Source of the DNA: Deltaproteobacteria bacterium
Lineage (GTDB): Bacteria > Desulfobacterota > Desulfobulbia > Desulfobulbales > Desulfurivibrionaceae
NCBI GenBank assembly: GCA_021847425.1
Contig: JAJZRF010000024.1
Location: 1-42,589, forward strand
Direction: 5' to 3'
DNA: 42,589 bases
In this document: positions 9,317 through 17,677 of the stretch, one piece after another
How the letters are laid out: each line of letters opens with the position of its first letter
Position numbering within the stretch: position 1 is the first letter of the stretch
Made by a program: the position numbers and the translations under genes
The notes under the pieces: generated by a model
Databases searched by the model: none
Seen by the model: only the letters and a program-made list of their open reading frames with translations
Told to the model about the DNA's origin: nothing

Positions 9317-9919
9317 GTGGCGGAAATAAAAAGTACCATGGAGATGGTGTTGGAGCGGGCGGCCCGGATGGCTGCCGGGGCGGAGGAAACCAATTATCTC
9401 GCAGATGAGCAGCTCAAGGAAGGCATGCGTCTTGGCGCCGCCTATATGCGGGGGGAACCGGGCCTGGGAGAAAAGCTTGCCGCTTTGCCGTCTACGGAGT
9501 TAGGGCCGATGCGGAAAGGGGCGGTGCAGGCCCTGTTGCGCAATATTTTCCTGGCCCGCGAACCGGAAAAGCAGGCGTTGGCCGAAAAAGCCATGCACGG
9601 CCTGGTTGAAATCGGGCAGGGCGATGGAGAGCTGCTCAAGATCCTGGCTGAAATGAAAAAGATTCTCGATGGCTACCGGCAGCATGGCGAGCAGCTCAAA
9701 ACACAGCTTGAAGCCCAGTTCAGCCAGCAGATGGCGATGATGGAGCAGAATCTGGCCAAGCAGACCGGCATGGCCATGAAGTTGCAACCAGCCCAGCACC
9801 CCAAGTTTCAGGAGGAATGGGCCCGTATTCAAGGCCAGCTTAACGAGCAGTACGGCCAGGCCCTGCAACAGCTGAAGGATTTGGTCGAACACCATCTGGT
9901 CATGGAGGTTGCCCCGTAA
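9317..9919 (+). CDS. Conserved hypothetical helical / coiled-coil protein
   Basis: 200-aa protein, not recognised. It is almost entirely predicted alpha-helix and rich in Gln, Glu, Met and Ala. The C-terminal half (about 100-190) looks like a coiled coil. There is no signal peptide, membrane segment or Cys cluster. The frame extends upstream to a TTG at 9251, but GTG at 9317 has an AAGGAGG site 10-16 nt before it and is the better start. It heads a plus-strand run (unknown protein, M24 aminopeptidase, rph, tgt), so a cytoplasmic housekeeping or scaffold role is possible but unproven. Confidence 0.75.
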   Translation: MAEIKSTMEMVLERAARMAAGAEETNYLADEQLKEGMRLGAAYMRGEPGLGEKLAALPSTELGPMRKGAVQALLRNIFLAREPEKQALAEKAMHGLVEIGQGDGELLKILAEMKKILDGYRQHGEQLKTQLEAQFSQQMAMMEQNLAKQTGMAMKLQPAQHPKFQEEWARIQGQLNEQYGQALQQLKDLVEHHLVMEVAP

Positions 9920-9953
9920 CCAAGGGGTGGCCGGTTCAGGAAAGGAGAAAGGC

Positions 9954-10214
9954 GTGGAAGCAGAAATCTGGCTCGACGTGGAAGAGGCGGACCCCAAGGA
10001 TCTGCCCGAGGTTGAAAAAAGATTCAGAGACTGGTACGCCGCCGGGGCGGAAGCGCGCTACAACAAGCCGTGCTTTGCCTTCCTCACGGTGCTGGACAAA
10101 CCGTACCGCTACCAGGTGGATTTCGGGCAGGCCGACCTCACCCAGTCCATTCAGGGGCTGCATGGCAAGCTCTTTCGCTTCGGGGTCAAGGTTTTTGTCC
10201 ATTTCATGCATTGA
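9954..10214 (+). CDS. Small conserved hypothetical protein
   Basis: 86-aa protein, not recognised. It is compact and aromatic-rich (FRDWYAAG, YNKPCFAFLTVLDKPYRYQVDF) with an acidic N-terminus. It has no signal peptide or membrane segment. GTG at 9954 follows AAAGGAGA at a proper distance and is the preferred start. It sits 34 bp after the helical protein and 4 bp before the aminopeptidase ATG, so it is almost certainly translated as part of this operon. Confidence 0.7.
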   Translation: MEAEIWLDVEEADPKDLPEVEKRFRDWYAAGAEARYNKPCFAFLTVLDKPYRYQVDFGQADLTQSIQGLHGKLFRFGVKVFVHFMH

Positions 10215-10218
10215 GCCC

Positions 10219-11319
10219 ATGCCGAGGCTGGGCGCCCTTGAGCGGATCAGGCGCAGCCTCAAACGGCGCCAGCTTGACGGTATCCTGGTGACCCAGCCGG
10301 AAAACCGGAGGTATCTGAGCGGCTATACGGCCAGGGATCACTCGATCAACGAAAGCGCCGGCGTCCTGCTTATCCCCTGCAAGGGCGAGCCCTACCTGCT
10401 CACCGACTCCCGGTTTGACCTGCAGGCGGAACAGGAGGCCACGGGTTTTCGGGTCAAGCTCTATCCCCGTGGCTTGTTTCCCCTGTTGCGCCTGCTGCTC
10501 AAGAAGCTTCGCATCAAACGGCTGGCCTTTGAGAGCCATTATTTCCTCCATTCCACCTCCCTGACCCTGGTAAAGCTGGCGGACGCCCTCAAGGTGGAGC
10601 TGGCGCCGCTCACCGGTGTTATCGAGGAGTTGAGGCTGGAAAAAGACGCGGCTGAGCTGGCCCGAATCGAACGGGCGGTTCTTCTTAACGAAGCGGTGTT
10701 TCAGGAGATCTACCCCACCCTGCACCCTGGCCAGACCGAAAAAGAGGTGGCCCACGCCATCGAAAACATCATGCGGCTTAAGGGCGCGGAGCGGCCGAGT
10801 TTCGAGACCATCGTCGCTTCCGGCCCCAACGCGGCCCTGCCCCATGCGGAACCCTCCGGCCGGCCGCTGGCTGCGGGGGAAACCATTGTCATCGACATGG
10901 GCTTGGTTCTGGACGGCTACTGTTCGGACATGACCCGCACCGTGGTGCTGGGGACGCCGGACGCCAAAACGGTTGCGCTGTTCCGCTTGGTGCGCAAGGC
11001 ACAGCTGGCCGGGCTGGGTAGCCTGCGGGCCGGGATAAGCGGCACGGCGGTGGACAAGATCGCCCGTGGGGTGATCGAGCGGGCGGGCTTGGGCGAGCGG
11101 TTCGGCCACGGCCTGGGGCACGGGGTGGGCCTCAATGTCCACGAAGGCCCCTCGCTCAACTACCGGAACCGCAAGCCCCTTGGAGCCGGGATGGTGGTCA
11201 CGGTGGAGCCGGGGGTGTATATTCCGGGCTGGGGCGGAATCCGGTTGGAAAACATGGCCGTGGTTGAAAAAGAGGGGTGCAGGGTGCTGAATCGGGACAC
11301 CACCTTTCTGGATCTTTAA
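10219..11319 (+). CDS. Xaa-Pro aminopeptidase (M24 family)
   Basis: 366-aa PepP/PepQ-type metallopeptidase that removes N-terminal residues preceding proline. The N-terminal creatinase-like domain (about 1-130, with ILVTQPENRRYLSGYT) precedes a pita-bread catalytic domain. Metal ligands are visible in IDMGLVLDGYCSDMTRT (two Asp), GHGLGHGVGLNVHEGP (His), VTVEPGVYI (Glu) and GIRLENMAVV (Glu). ATG 10219 begins 4 bp after the preceding stop and matches the family N-terminus; the longer open frame upstream overlaps the small gene and is rejected. rph follows after 36 bp. Confidence 0.92.
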   Translation: MPRLGALERIRRSLKRRQLDGILVTQPENRRYLSGYTARDHSINESAGVLLIPCKGEPYLLTDSRFDLQAEQEATGFRVKLYPRGLFPLLRLLLKKLRIKRLAFESHYFLHSTSLTLVKLADALKVELAPLTGVIEELRLEKDAAELARIERAVLLNEAVFQEIYPTLHPGQTEKEVAHAIENIMRLKGAERPSFETIVASGPNAALPHAEPSGRPLAAGETIVIDMGLVLDGYCSDMTRTVVLGTPDAKTVALFRLVRKAQLAGLGSLRAGISGTAVDKIARGVIERAGLGERFGHGLGHGVGLNVHEGPSLNYRNRKPLGAGMVVTVEPGVYIPGWGGIRLENMAVVEKEGCRVLNRDTTFLDL

Positions 11320-11355
11320 GAGCAGTATCTTTTTATTATTTCCAGGAAATTAATC

Positions 11356-13169
<1,814 letters not shown>

Positions 13170-13207
13170 TTAAGGGTGCAGGCAGCTTTCGGCCTGCCTG
13201 GAAAATT

Positions 13208-13275
13208 AGGGGCTGTTACGAAATAACCATGGCCGTCGACAGCAGCGGAAGCAGCGTTGCTTTGTTATGGCCCCT
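13208..13275. repeat. Degenerate third copy of the AGGAGCCGTTACGAAAT palindromic repeat
   Basis: The left arm AGGGGCTGTTACGAAAT (13208-13224) differs at two positions from the arm of the two better copies at 20461 and 21847. The right side (near 13260-13275, GTTATGGCCCCT) is only partly complementary. It lies in the tgt-yajC gap, about 40 bp after the tgt stop. Confidence 0.45.
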
Positions 13276-13346
13276 TTACCAGTTACGCATTATACTGTTA
13301 CAGTAGTTTTAAACAACGGCTTAATTTGAATCGGAGGGGAATTATT

Positions 13347-13718
13347 ATGGTTGGTGTAGCGTATGCCGCAGACGCTGTGGCTGGTGCGGGCGGACCGCAG
13401 GGCTTGATGAGCTTTTTGCCGCTTATTTTGATCTTTGTCGTGTTCTACTTTCTTCTGATCCGCCCCCAGCAGAAAAAGGCCAAGGAGCATCAGGAATTTA
13501 TCACCAATCTCAAGAAGGGCGACGAGGTTCTCACCAGTGGCGGCCTTCAGGGCAAGATCACCGGGTTGACCGACCGGGTGGCGACCCTTGAGATTGCCGA
13601 GAATGTGCGGGTGAAGATCGCCCGCTCCTATATCCTGGGCTCGGTGGCGGGCATGGAAGGCGGAGATAAAAAAGACGGCGCGGCTTGCGCCATCGGCGGC
13701 GGTGGCAAGGGGTGTTGA
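13347..13718 (+). CDS. yajC: Preprotein translocase subunit YajC
   Basis: 123-aa inner-membrane protein of the SecDF-YajC complex. A single transmembrane segment (LMSFLPLILIFVVFYFLL) is followed by the signature RPQQKKAKEHQEFITNLKKGDEVLTSGGLQGKI. The tail is rich in Gly, Lys and Cys. ATG at 13347 has CGGAGGGG upstream; the longer frame from 13257 is rejected. yajC is normally followed by secD and secF, but here a terminator and a mobile-element scar follow. Confidence 0.94.
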   Translation: MVGVAYAADAVAGAGGPQGLMSFLPLILIFVVFYFLLIRPQQKKAKEHQEFITNLKKGDEVLTSGGLQGKITGLTDRVATLEIAENVRVKIARSYILGSVAGMEGGDKKDGAACAIGGGGKGC

Positions 13719-13764
13719 GGTTGAGCTAGTCTTTCACCGGGAGTGAAGCAAAATTAAGATTTTT

Positions 13765-13798
13765 GGCCTGCCTGGGTTTCCAGGTAGGCCTTTTTTTT
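13765..13798 (+). terminator. Rho-independent terminator after yajC
   Basis: The stem GGCCTGCCTGG/CCAGGTAGGCC (one G-T pair) has a short GTTT-type loop and is followed by eight T. It ends the rph-tgt-yajC transcript. Confidence 0.85.
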
Positions 13799-13800
13799 GG

Positions 13801-13980
13801 TTAGGCTTTCTGTTCGCCATCGTTAAATTTTTTCCTTATGCGAACAAATTCAGCGTCGGATATTCCAGGACAGTCTTTGCCATGGTCTGGATCGATAATT
13901 CGTAACTGCGGATGGATAGATTCGATTCGATGATGCGGTCCTACAAGTGGCCCATTTCGCAGATTGAGGTAGGCTGAAAA
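13801..13980 (-). pseudogene. Unidentified C-terminal coding fragment
   Basis: An open minus-strand frame of 59 codons ends in TAA-type stop at 13801 and reads like real protein (LNLRNGPLVGPHHRIESI, then DPDHGKDCPGISDAEFVR). It has no start of its own. Beyond 13980 the frame runs antisense through the IS3 fragment, so the two pieces abut. I do not recognise the family. It may be the tail of a gene cut by the insertion. Confidence 0.3.
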
Positions 13981-13981
13981 T

Positions 13982-14202
13982 ACCAACTCCAACCATTCCC
14001 TGCCGGTGGCCGAGAACTTGCTGGCCCAGAACTTTGTGGCCGATGCTCCCAATCGGGTTTGGCTTACGGACATCACCTATATCCCCACCGATGAAGGGTG
14101 GCTTTATCTGGCCGGGCACAAAGATATCTGTACCTCTGAAATTGTCGGCTACGCAATGAGCAACAGGATGACCAAGAATCTGGTAAGCCAGTCTCTAAGA
14201 TG
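13982..14202 (+). pseudogene. IS3-family transposase (OrfB) fragment
   Basis: The frame reads TNSNHSLPVAENLLAQNF, then PNRVWLTDITYIPTDEGWLYLAGH and EIVGYAMSNRMTKNLVSQSL. This is the start of the rve/DDE integrase core of IS3-family OrfB, including the first catalytic Asp (TDITYI). The N-terminal ~100 residues, the later Asp and Glu, OrfA and the terminal inverted repeats are absent. Similarity stops at about 14202, after which the frame is unrelated. It is a non-functional relic. Confidence 0.8.
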
Positions 14203-14357
14203 GCAAGAGAAAAATCGCTATCCCGTGATATTTTTTTCATGTATTTTCAATGCAATATCCTTACCGGACAATGCTGGTTGTAACTGATTGAATTTACGTT
14301 GAGCAAAAACTAAAAATCAGACATTTTTTCTGCAAAAAATCATTTTTCAACAACCTG

Positions 14358-14603
14358 CTAGGGATTACCCAGGATGGCCTTGCAAAAGCGATGATGGTAA
14401 GCCGGAAGACGGTTAATGAGCTGTGCAACAACAAGCGGGCAATCACGGTCGATACGGCTTTGATTCTGGCAAAGGTCTTCGGGAATACCGCTGATTTTTG
14501 GCTGAACCTGCAAAAAAGAAACTATATCTGGAACGCAATGCACTCCCCAAAGCGTAAAGCAAGGATAGACCGTGTTCGGCCAATCCAGGCCCATGCTCAT
14601 TGA
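14358..14603 (+). pseudogene. HigA-type antitoxin fragment (XRE family), 5' end missing
   Basis: The frame starts abruptly at LGITQDGLAKAMMVSRKTVNEL and continues with an HTH region and the HigA signature TADFWLNLQKRN, ending in SPKRKARIDRVRPIQ. The ~20-25 N-terminal residues of the family (the HPGE-type lead) are missing and replaced by AT-rich sequence. No higB toxin gene is next to it. An internal ATG at 14391 could start a truncated protein lacking part of the HTH. Probably a decayed toxin-antitoxin remnant. Confidence 0.7.
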
Positions 14604-14892
14604 AGAAATATTTCTTTATGGGTTCGTTTCTTCTCCTTCTGGAGTATGCTAGGCGTTGTGCGAACGTTTAGCGTCTTTGGTCAAGGACGCAGCCGATTGG
14701 TACACCTGCAAAGCGTCCTGGTCGTTCATCTGCAAGTACCGTTGAATAGGCTTTATCACTATTTTTTCCTTGAAGGCATCCCGGAAGGGACGCTGGCCAA
14801 TTTTGTCTCCACTGTTTCCGACCGACTCACTTTGTTGGTGCTGTACCGCTTTGTATCCTCCTTTTTAAAGTGTTAAAAAGAGAATTCTCCTC

Positions 14893-14925
14893 TTGACAGT
14901 GTTACTTCTTTTCGCGCATTATAAT
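14893..14925 (+). promoter_or_regulatory. Promoter of the Lys/Ala-repeat protein gene
   Basis: A perfect TTGACA (14893-14898) and a perfect TATAAT (14920-14925) lie 61-93 bp before the ATG. Their spacing is 21 bp, longer than the usual 17. CATTAT (14917-14922) at 18 bp could be the actual -10. Confidence 0.6.
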
Positions 14926-14985
14926 AGCATTGTGTGCCGTGGCATGGGTCACGGTGGCAACCCAAAATACAGTTAGGAGAATACC

Positions 14986-15234
14986 ATGAAGAAAGTACTG
15001 TCCGCCCTTGTTGCAGGTATCGCAGCCATTTCCTTTGTTGCGGTGGTCAGCGCCGCTGAACCTGAAACAGCCGCCACGACTGATTCCGCCGTGACTGCAG
15101 CACCCGCAGCAGCTGCACCGACGGCAAAGCATCATGCCAAGAAAGCCAAGAAAGCCAAAAAAGCAAAGAAAGCAAAGAAGGCAAAGAAGGCTGCTGAGCC
15201 TGCTGCTGAGCCCGCTGCTGCACCGGCCAACTAA
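14986..15234 (+). CDS. Small secreted Lys/Ala-repeat protein
   Basis: 82-aa protein. Residues 1-23 form a Sec signal peptide (MKK, hydrophobic core, cleavage near VSA-A). The mature part is Ala/Pro/Glu/Thr-rich and carries six perfect Ala-Lys-Lys units, then Ala-Glu-Pro repeats. It is highly basic in the middle and has no Cys. Composition recalls acid-shock (Asr-like) or histone-like tails, but no homology can be claimed. TAGGAG lies just before the ATG, a strong promoter upstream and a strong terminator downstream. It is a single-gene unit, probably well expressed and exported to the periplasm. Confidence 0.8.
   Translation: MKKVLSALVAGIAAISFVAVVSAAEPETAATTDSAVTAAPAAAAPTAKHHAKKAKKAKKAKKAKKAKKAAEPAAEPAAAPAN
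15136..15189 (+). repeat. Tandem 9-bp repeat coding for (Ala-Lys-Lys)6
   Basis: Six consecutive 9-bp units of the type GCCAAGAAA, with GCA/GCC and AAA/AAG variation, lie inside the preceding gene. Such a tract can change copy number by slippage without breaking the frame. Confidence 0.9.
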
Positions 15235-15271
15235 TTCGTTCCGTTCTCCTTGTTGTATAGAACGTTAAAAA

Positions 15272-15300
15272 GCCGCATCTTCAAGATGCGGCTTTTTTTT
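15272..15300 (+). terminator. Rho-independent terminator after the Lys/Ala-repeat gene
   Basis: GCCGCATC/GATGCGGC stem with a TTCAA loop, extended by A/T pairs, then eight T. The A-run before the stem means it can also act for the converging minus-strand gene that ends at 15311. Confidence 0.9.
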
Positions 15301-15310
15301 GCCAACGGTG

Positions 15311-16108
15311 CTAAAATTTCCAGGTGACTCCCGCAAGCGCTGTGTAGTCAGTCTCGGAACCTGTAAGTCCGTATTTGAGTCCGCAATCGAGATCAAGCCC
15401 TTCAGACAGTGAGTAGATCAAGCCGCCAAGGAGAAAGGCAGGATCGGCATCGGCGAGTTTGTCCGGGTTGCGCTCAACGCCTATATTTGCGACGGCGGTG
15501 AGATGTTCGGCTACGGCAACAGTGGAAGCAAAAGAGGCATGCCAGAGGTCCTTTTCGTCCCCTAGAGTGTTTTCATTTCTGATATAGCCGAGGTTCAGAT
15601 GGAAGGCCCACGGGGCAAGCTCCTTGGAGGTGATGAAGAAAAGTCTGTAGGTTGCTTTGCCGGAGCCCAAGCCTTTGTCATCATCCCCGATGGGCAGGGT
15701 GAGCCCGGGCTTGATGGCAAGACTGAAATCGTCATGTTCATAGAACCGCAATTTTACATCAATGGAGGTGTCGGAGATGCCGCTTTCGGTCGTGGTGGTG
15801 TCGGCTCCTTCATTTTTGAGATGCTGAAAGGGGAGGCCGAAAACCAGGTCCACCGCCTCAGTGAGGCCATAGGTGAAGAATGCCGCGCCCTCTGATTCGG
15901 TGGAGATGCCACTGGCTTCCTTGTCATGGCCATACTGTCCATTCACCTCTAATTGGGCCTTGCCCAGACCCACGGTGCCGGCGTCATCCGTAATCAGGGG
16001 GTGGGCGGCAAAAGCGGCAGCCGAGCAGGAAAAGGCGCCGAAGAACACAGTAGTAATGACCGACAGGCGGTGAATGTGGGATACAGCAGATGCGGGAAGG
16101 GAATTCAT
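15311..16108 (-). CDS. Outer-membrane beta-barrel protein (phenol-degradation MetA / transporter-like family)
   Basis: 265-aa exported protein. The N-terminal signal peptide has its core at about 14-34 (SVITTVFFGAFSCSAAAFA), and the mature part begins HPLITDDAGTVG. The rest alternates polar and hydrophobic residues and ends in aromatic Phe (AGVTWKF), as in outer-membrane barrels. The TDDAGTxGxGxxQLE opening and GLTEAVDLVFGLPFQ resemble proteins annotated as 'transporter' or 'putative MetA pathway of phenol degradation'. The frame is open to 16180, but ATG at 16108 has GGAGAAACG upstream and leads straight into the signal peptide. Substrate unknown. Confidence 0.75.
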   Translation of the reverse strand: MNSLPASAVSHIHRLSVITTVFFGAFSCSAAAFAAHPLITDDAGTVGLGKAQLEVNGQYGHDKEASGISTESEGAAFFTYGLTEAVDLVFGLPFQHLKNEGADTTTTESGISDTSIDVKLRFYEHDDFSLAIKPGLTLPIGDDDKGLGSGKATYRLFFITSKELAPWAFHLNLGYIRNENTLGDEKDLWHASFASTVAVAEHLTAVANIGVERNPDKLADADPAFLLGGLIYSLSEGLDLDCGLKYGLTGSETDYTALAGVTWKF

Positions 16109-16202
16109 TCGTTTCTCCAGTGTTACATTAATAAATAACGTGTTACTTGAGAGTTTACCGGGTGTTTTCCCAAAAAGCAAAACAAATTTCCACTGCTGAT
16201 GT

Positions 16203-16946
16203 TTATCGCGCTGCCTGGCGGTCTTTCCGGGACAAAAGGCGGATCAGTTCCGTGCCGTGATCCTCATAGGCCGCGTGAATGAGCTCCTTGAGCGCGGGCC
16301 GGATACTGGCCAGATAGGGCAGTGGCGGGATAACCGGCAGGTAGTGTTCCGGCGGCAGTTGCGGATCGATACGCATTTTTGCTTCCATGCTCTGAGCCAT
16401 CCCCTTTTCCATTCCCCCCTCCATACTGCCCACTTTGTTTGGATCGCCCAGGCTTTTGAGAAAATCCATGATGGAGCCCAGATCGTTCTTCCGGTAAAAG
16501 GTCTCGATTTCTTCGTTGATTTCCTTTCGGTATTTGTTGAGTTCGTCAAATTTTGTCCGGTATTCGGCAACATGGACCTCAAGGCGCCCGTAGCAATCGA
16601 ATACCATGTTTTTAAAGCGACCGGCATGGGTAAGCCCGTGGATGCGCACCCCGGAAAAAACCCTTTGCCGGATAGTGGCTGATTGTATCAGGTAGGGGTC
16701 GTAGAACAGATTTTCCGGCAGGCCGGTAAGCGTTAAAAAACGGTGGATAAGATCTGCGTCTTGAAGAATGATGTAGATGCGGATCAGATCAAAACTGATC
16801 CGTTTTTCCAGGATAAAAGAATATTGTCGCGTCCTTTCAACAAAATCGAGTTTGTCATCCTCGATGAGTTTTCTAAAGCCGAAATAACGGTCGGCAATCT
16901 CCTTTTTTATCTCATAGGCAAGCACTTCGTGGATGTCCGGGCTCAT
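16203..16946 (-). CDS. Conserved hypothetical protein
   Basis: 247-aa protein, not recognised. It has no signal peptide or membrane segment. Residues 1-150 are helical and charged (AYEIKKEIADRYFGFRKLIEDDK; FSGVRIHGLTHAGRF). A short low-complexity Gly/Met-rich stretch (GSMEGGMEKGMAQSMEAKM, about 175-195) links to a Pro-rich segment (PQLPPEHYLPVIPPLPYL) and a C-terminal helix. It appears to be its own unit; the outer-membrane gene lies 95 bp downstream on the same strand and may be cotranscribed. The start at 16946 has an AAGGAGT-type site. Confidence 0.7.
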   Translation of the reverse strand: MSPDIHEVLAYEIKKEIADRYFGFRKLIEDDKLDFVERTRQYSFILEKRISFDLIRIYIILQDADLIHRFLTLTGLPENLFYDPYLIQSATIRQRVFSGVRIHGLTHAGRFKNMVFDCYGRLEVHVAEYRTKFDELNKYRKEINEEIETFYRKNDLGSIMDFLKSLGDPNKVGSMEGGMEKGMAQSMEAKMRIDPQLPPEHYLPVIPPLPYLASIRPALKELIHAAYEDHGTELIRLLSRKDRQAAR

Positions 16947-17018
16947 TCAACGCACTCCTTTTTGGGGTCTGTCTGCAATGGCGCGGTCTGGGCTGGGTGT
17001 TGTCCTGCAAGCAAGTGT

Positions 17019-17046
17019 AGCATAGAGGGTGGTGGCGTTCAGGCAA
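17019..17046 (-). promoter_or_regulatory. Candidate promoter for the conserved hypothetical gene at 16203-16946
   Basis: On the minus strand TTGCCT (17046-17041), a 16-bp spacer and TATGCT (17024-17019) lie about 75 bp ahead of the start. Each hexamer matches four of six consensus bases. Confidence 0.3.
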
Positions 17047-17053
17047 CAATTTT

Positions 17054-17677
17054 TCAGCCCAGGATCAGCCCCTGGGCAAAGGCGATCAGGGGGTCCATGA
17101 TCTTTGGGATGATGCCGGTGTAAAACAGGGCCAGCAGGATGAAAAAGCCGAGGGGCTCCAGCTTGCCGTAGATCCTGGCTAGATTAGGGGGCAGAAGGTT
17201 GCGGAGCACCTGGCTGCCGTCCAGGGGCGGGATGGGAATCAGGTTGAAGACGGCCAGCATCACGTTGATCCAGACGCTGGCGGCGATCATCTGGATAAGC
17301 GGCCAGAAGATGGACATGGGCAGCACATTTGCGACTGGGATCAGCAGCCGGGCACCAAGGCCGCTGGCCACAGCCAGCAGCAGGTTCGCGGAAATCCCGG
17401 CCAGCGAGACCCAGACCATGCCCTGCCGCGGATTTTTAAAATAGCGGGCATCCACAGGCACCGGTTTGGCCCAGCCGATCTTCATGATCAGAAAGGCCAG
17501 CACCCCGAGGGGATCAAGATGGCGCAGCGGGTTCAGGCTGAGCCTCCCCAAGCGTTGGGCCGTGGGGTCGCCAAGCTTGTAGGCAACGAAGCCGTGGGCA
17601 AACTCGTGGAGCGTGAGGGCCAGCAAAAACGGGGGGGCAAGGATGGCAATTTCCTGAATGAGTTTAGGGATGTCCAT
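17054..17677 (-). CDS. Site-2 protease family (M50) membrane metallopeptidase
   Basis: 207-aa polytopic membrane protease of the short YwhC/S2P type. The zinc motif HEFAH (about 26-30) lies in the first hydrophobic segment and the third ligand in PIPPLDGSQVL (about 160-170). Four or five further hydrophobic segments are visible. No PDZ domain is present, unlike RseP. ATG 17677 overlaps the end of the upstream gene by 14 bp, which implies coupling. Substrate unknown; the family cleaves membrane-anchored proteins such as anti-sigma factors. Confidence 0.9.
   Translation of the reverse strand: MDIPKLIQEIAILAPPFLLALTLHEFAHGFVAYKLGDPTAQRLGRLSLNPLRHLDPLGVLAFLIMKIGWAKPVPVDARYFKNPRQGMVWVSLAGISANLLLAVASGLGARLLIPVANVLPMSIFWPLIQMIAASVWINVMLAVFNLIPIPPLDGSQVLRNLLPPNLARIYGKLEPLGFFILLALFYTGIIPKIMDPLIAFAQGLILG

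Larger units (their letters stand above)
13719..14985. other. 1.27-kb scar region without an intact gene
   Basis: Between yajC and the Lys/Ala-repeat protein no intact gene is seen. The stretch contains, in order: the yajC terminator, a minus-strand coding-like fragment (13801-13980), an IS3 transposase fragment (13982-14202), about 150 bp of AT-rich DNA, a HigA-type fragment (14358-14603), a minus-strand open frame without a start codon (14649-14846) and the promoter region of the next gene. It is visibly richer in A and T than its surroundings, consistent with acquired and decaying DNA. Confidence 0.7.

Noticed and set aside
13170..13207. Possible terminator after tgt (GCAGGC/GCCTGC hairpin)
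   Set aside because: The stem is only six pairs and no T-run follows, so it is not a convincing terminator.
14646..14876. Plus-strand 76-codon frame in the scar region
   Set aside because: The opposite strand reads more like protein in this stretch, and this frame has no ribosome site.
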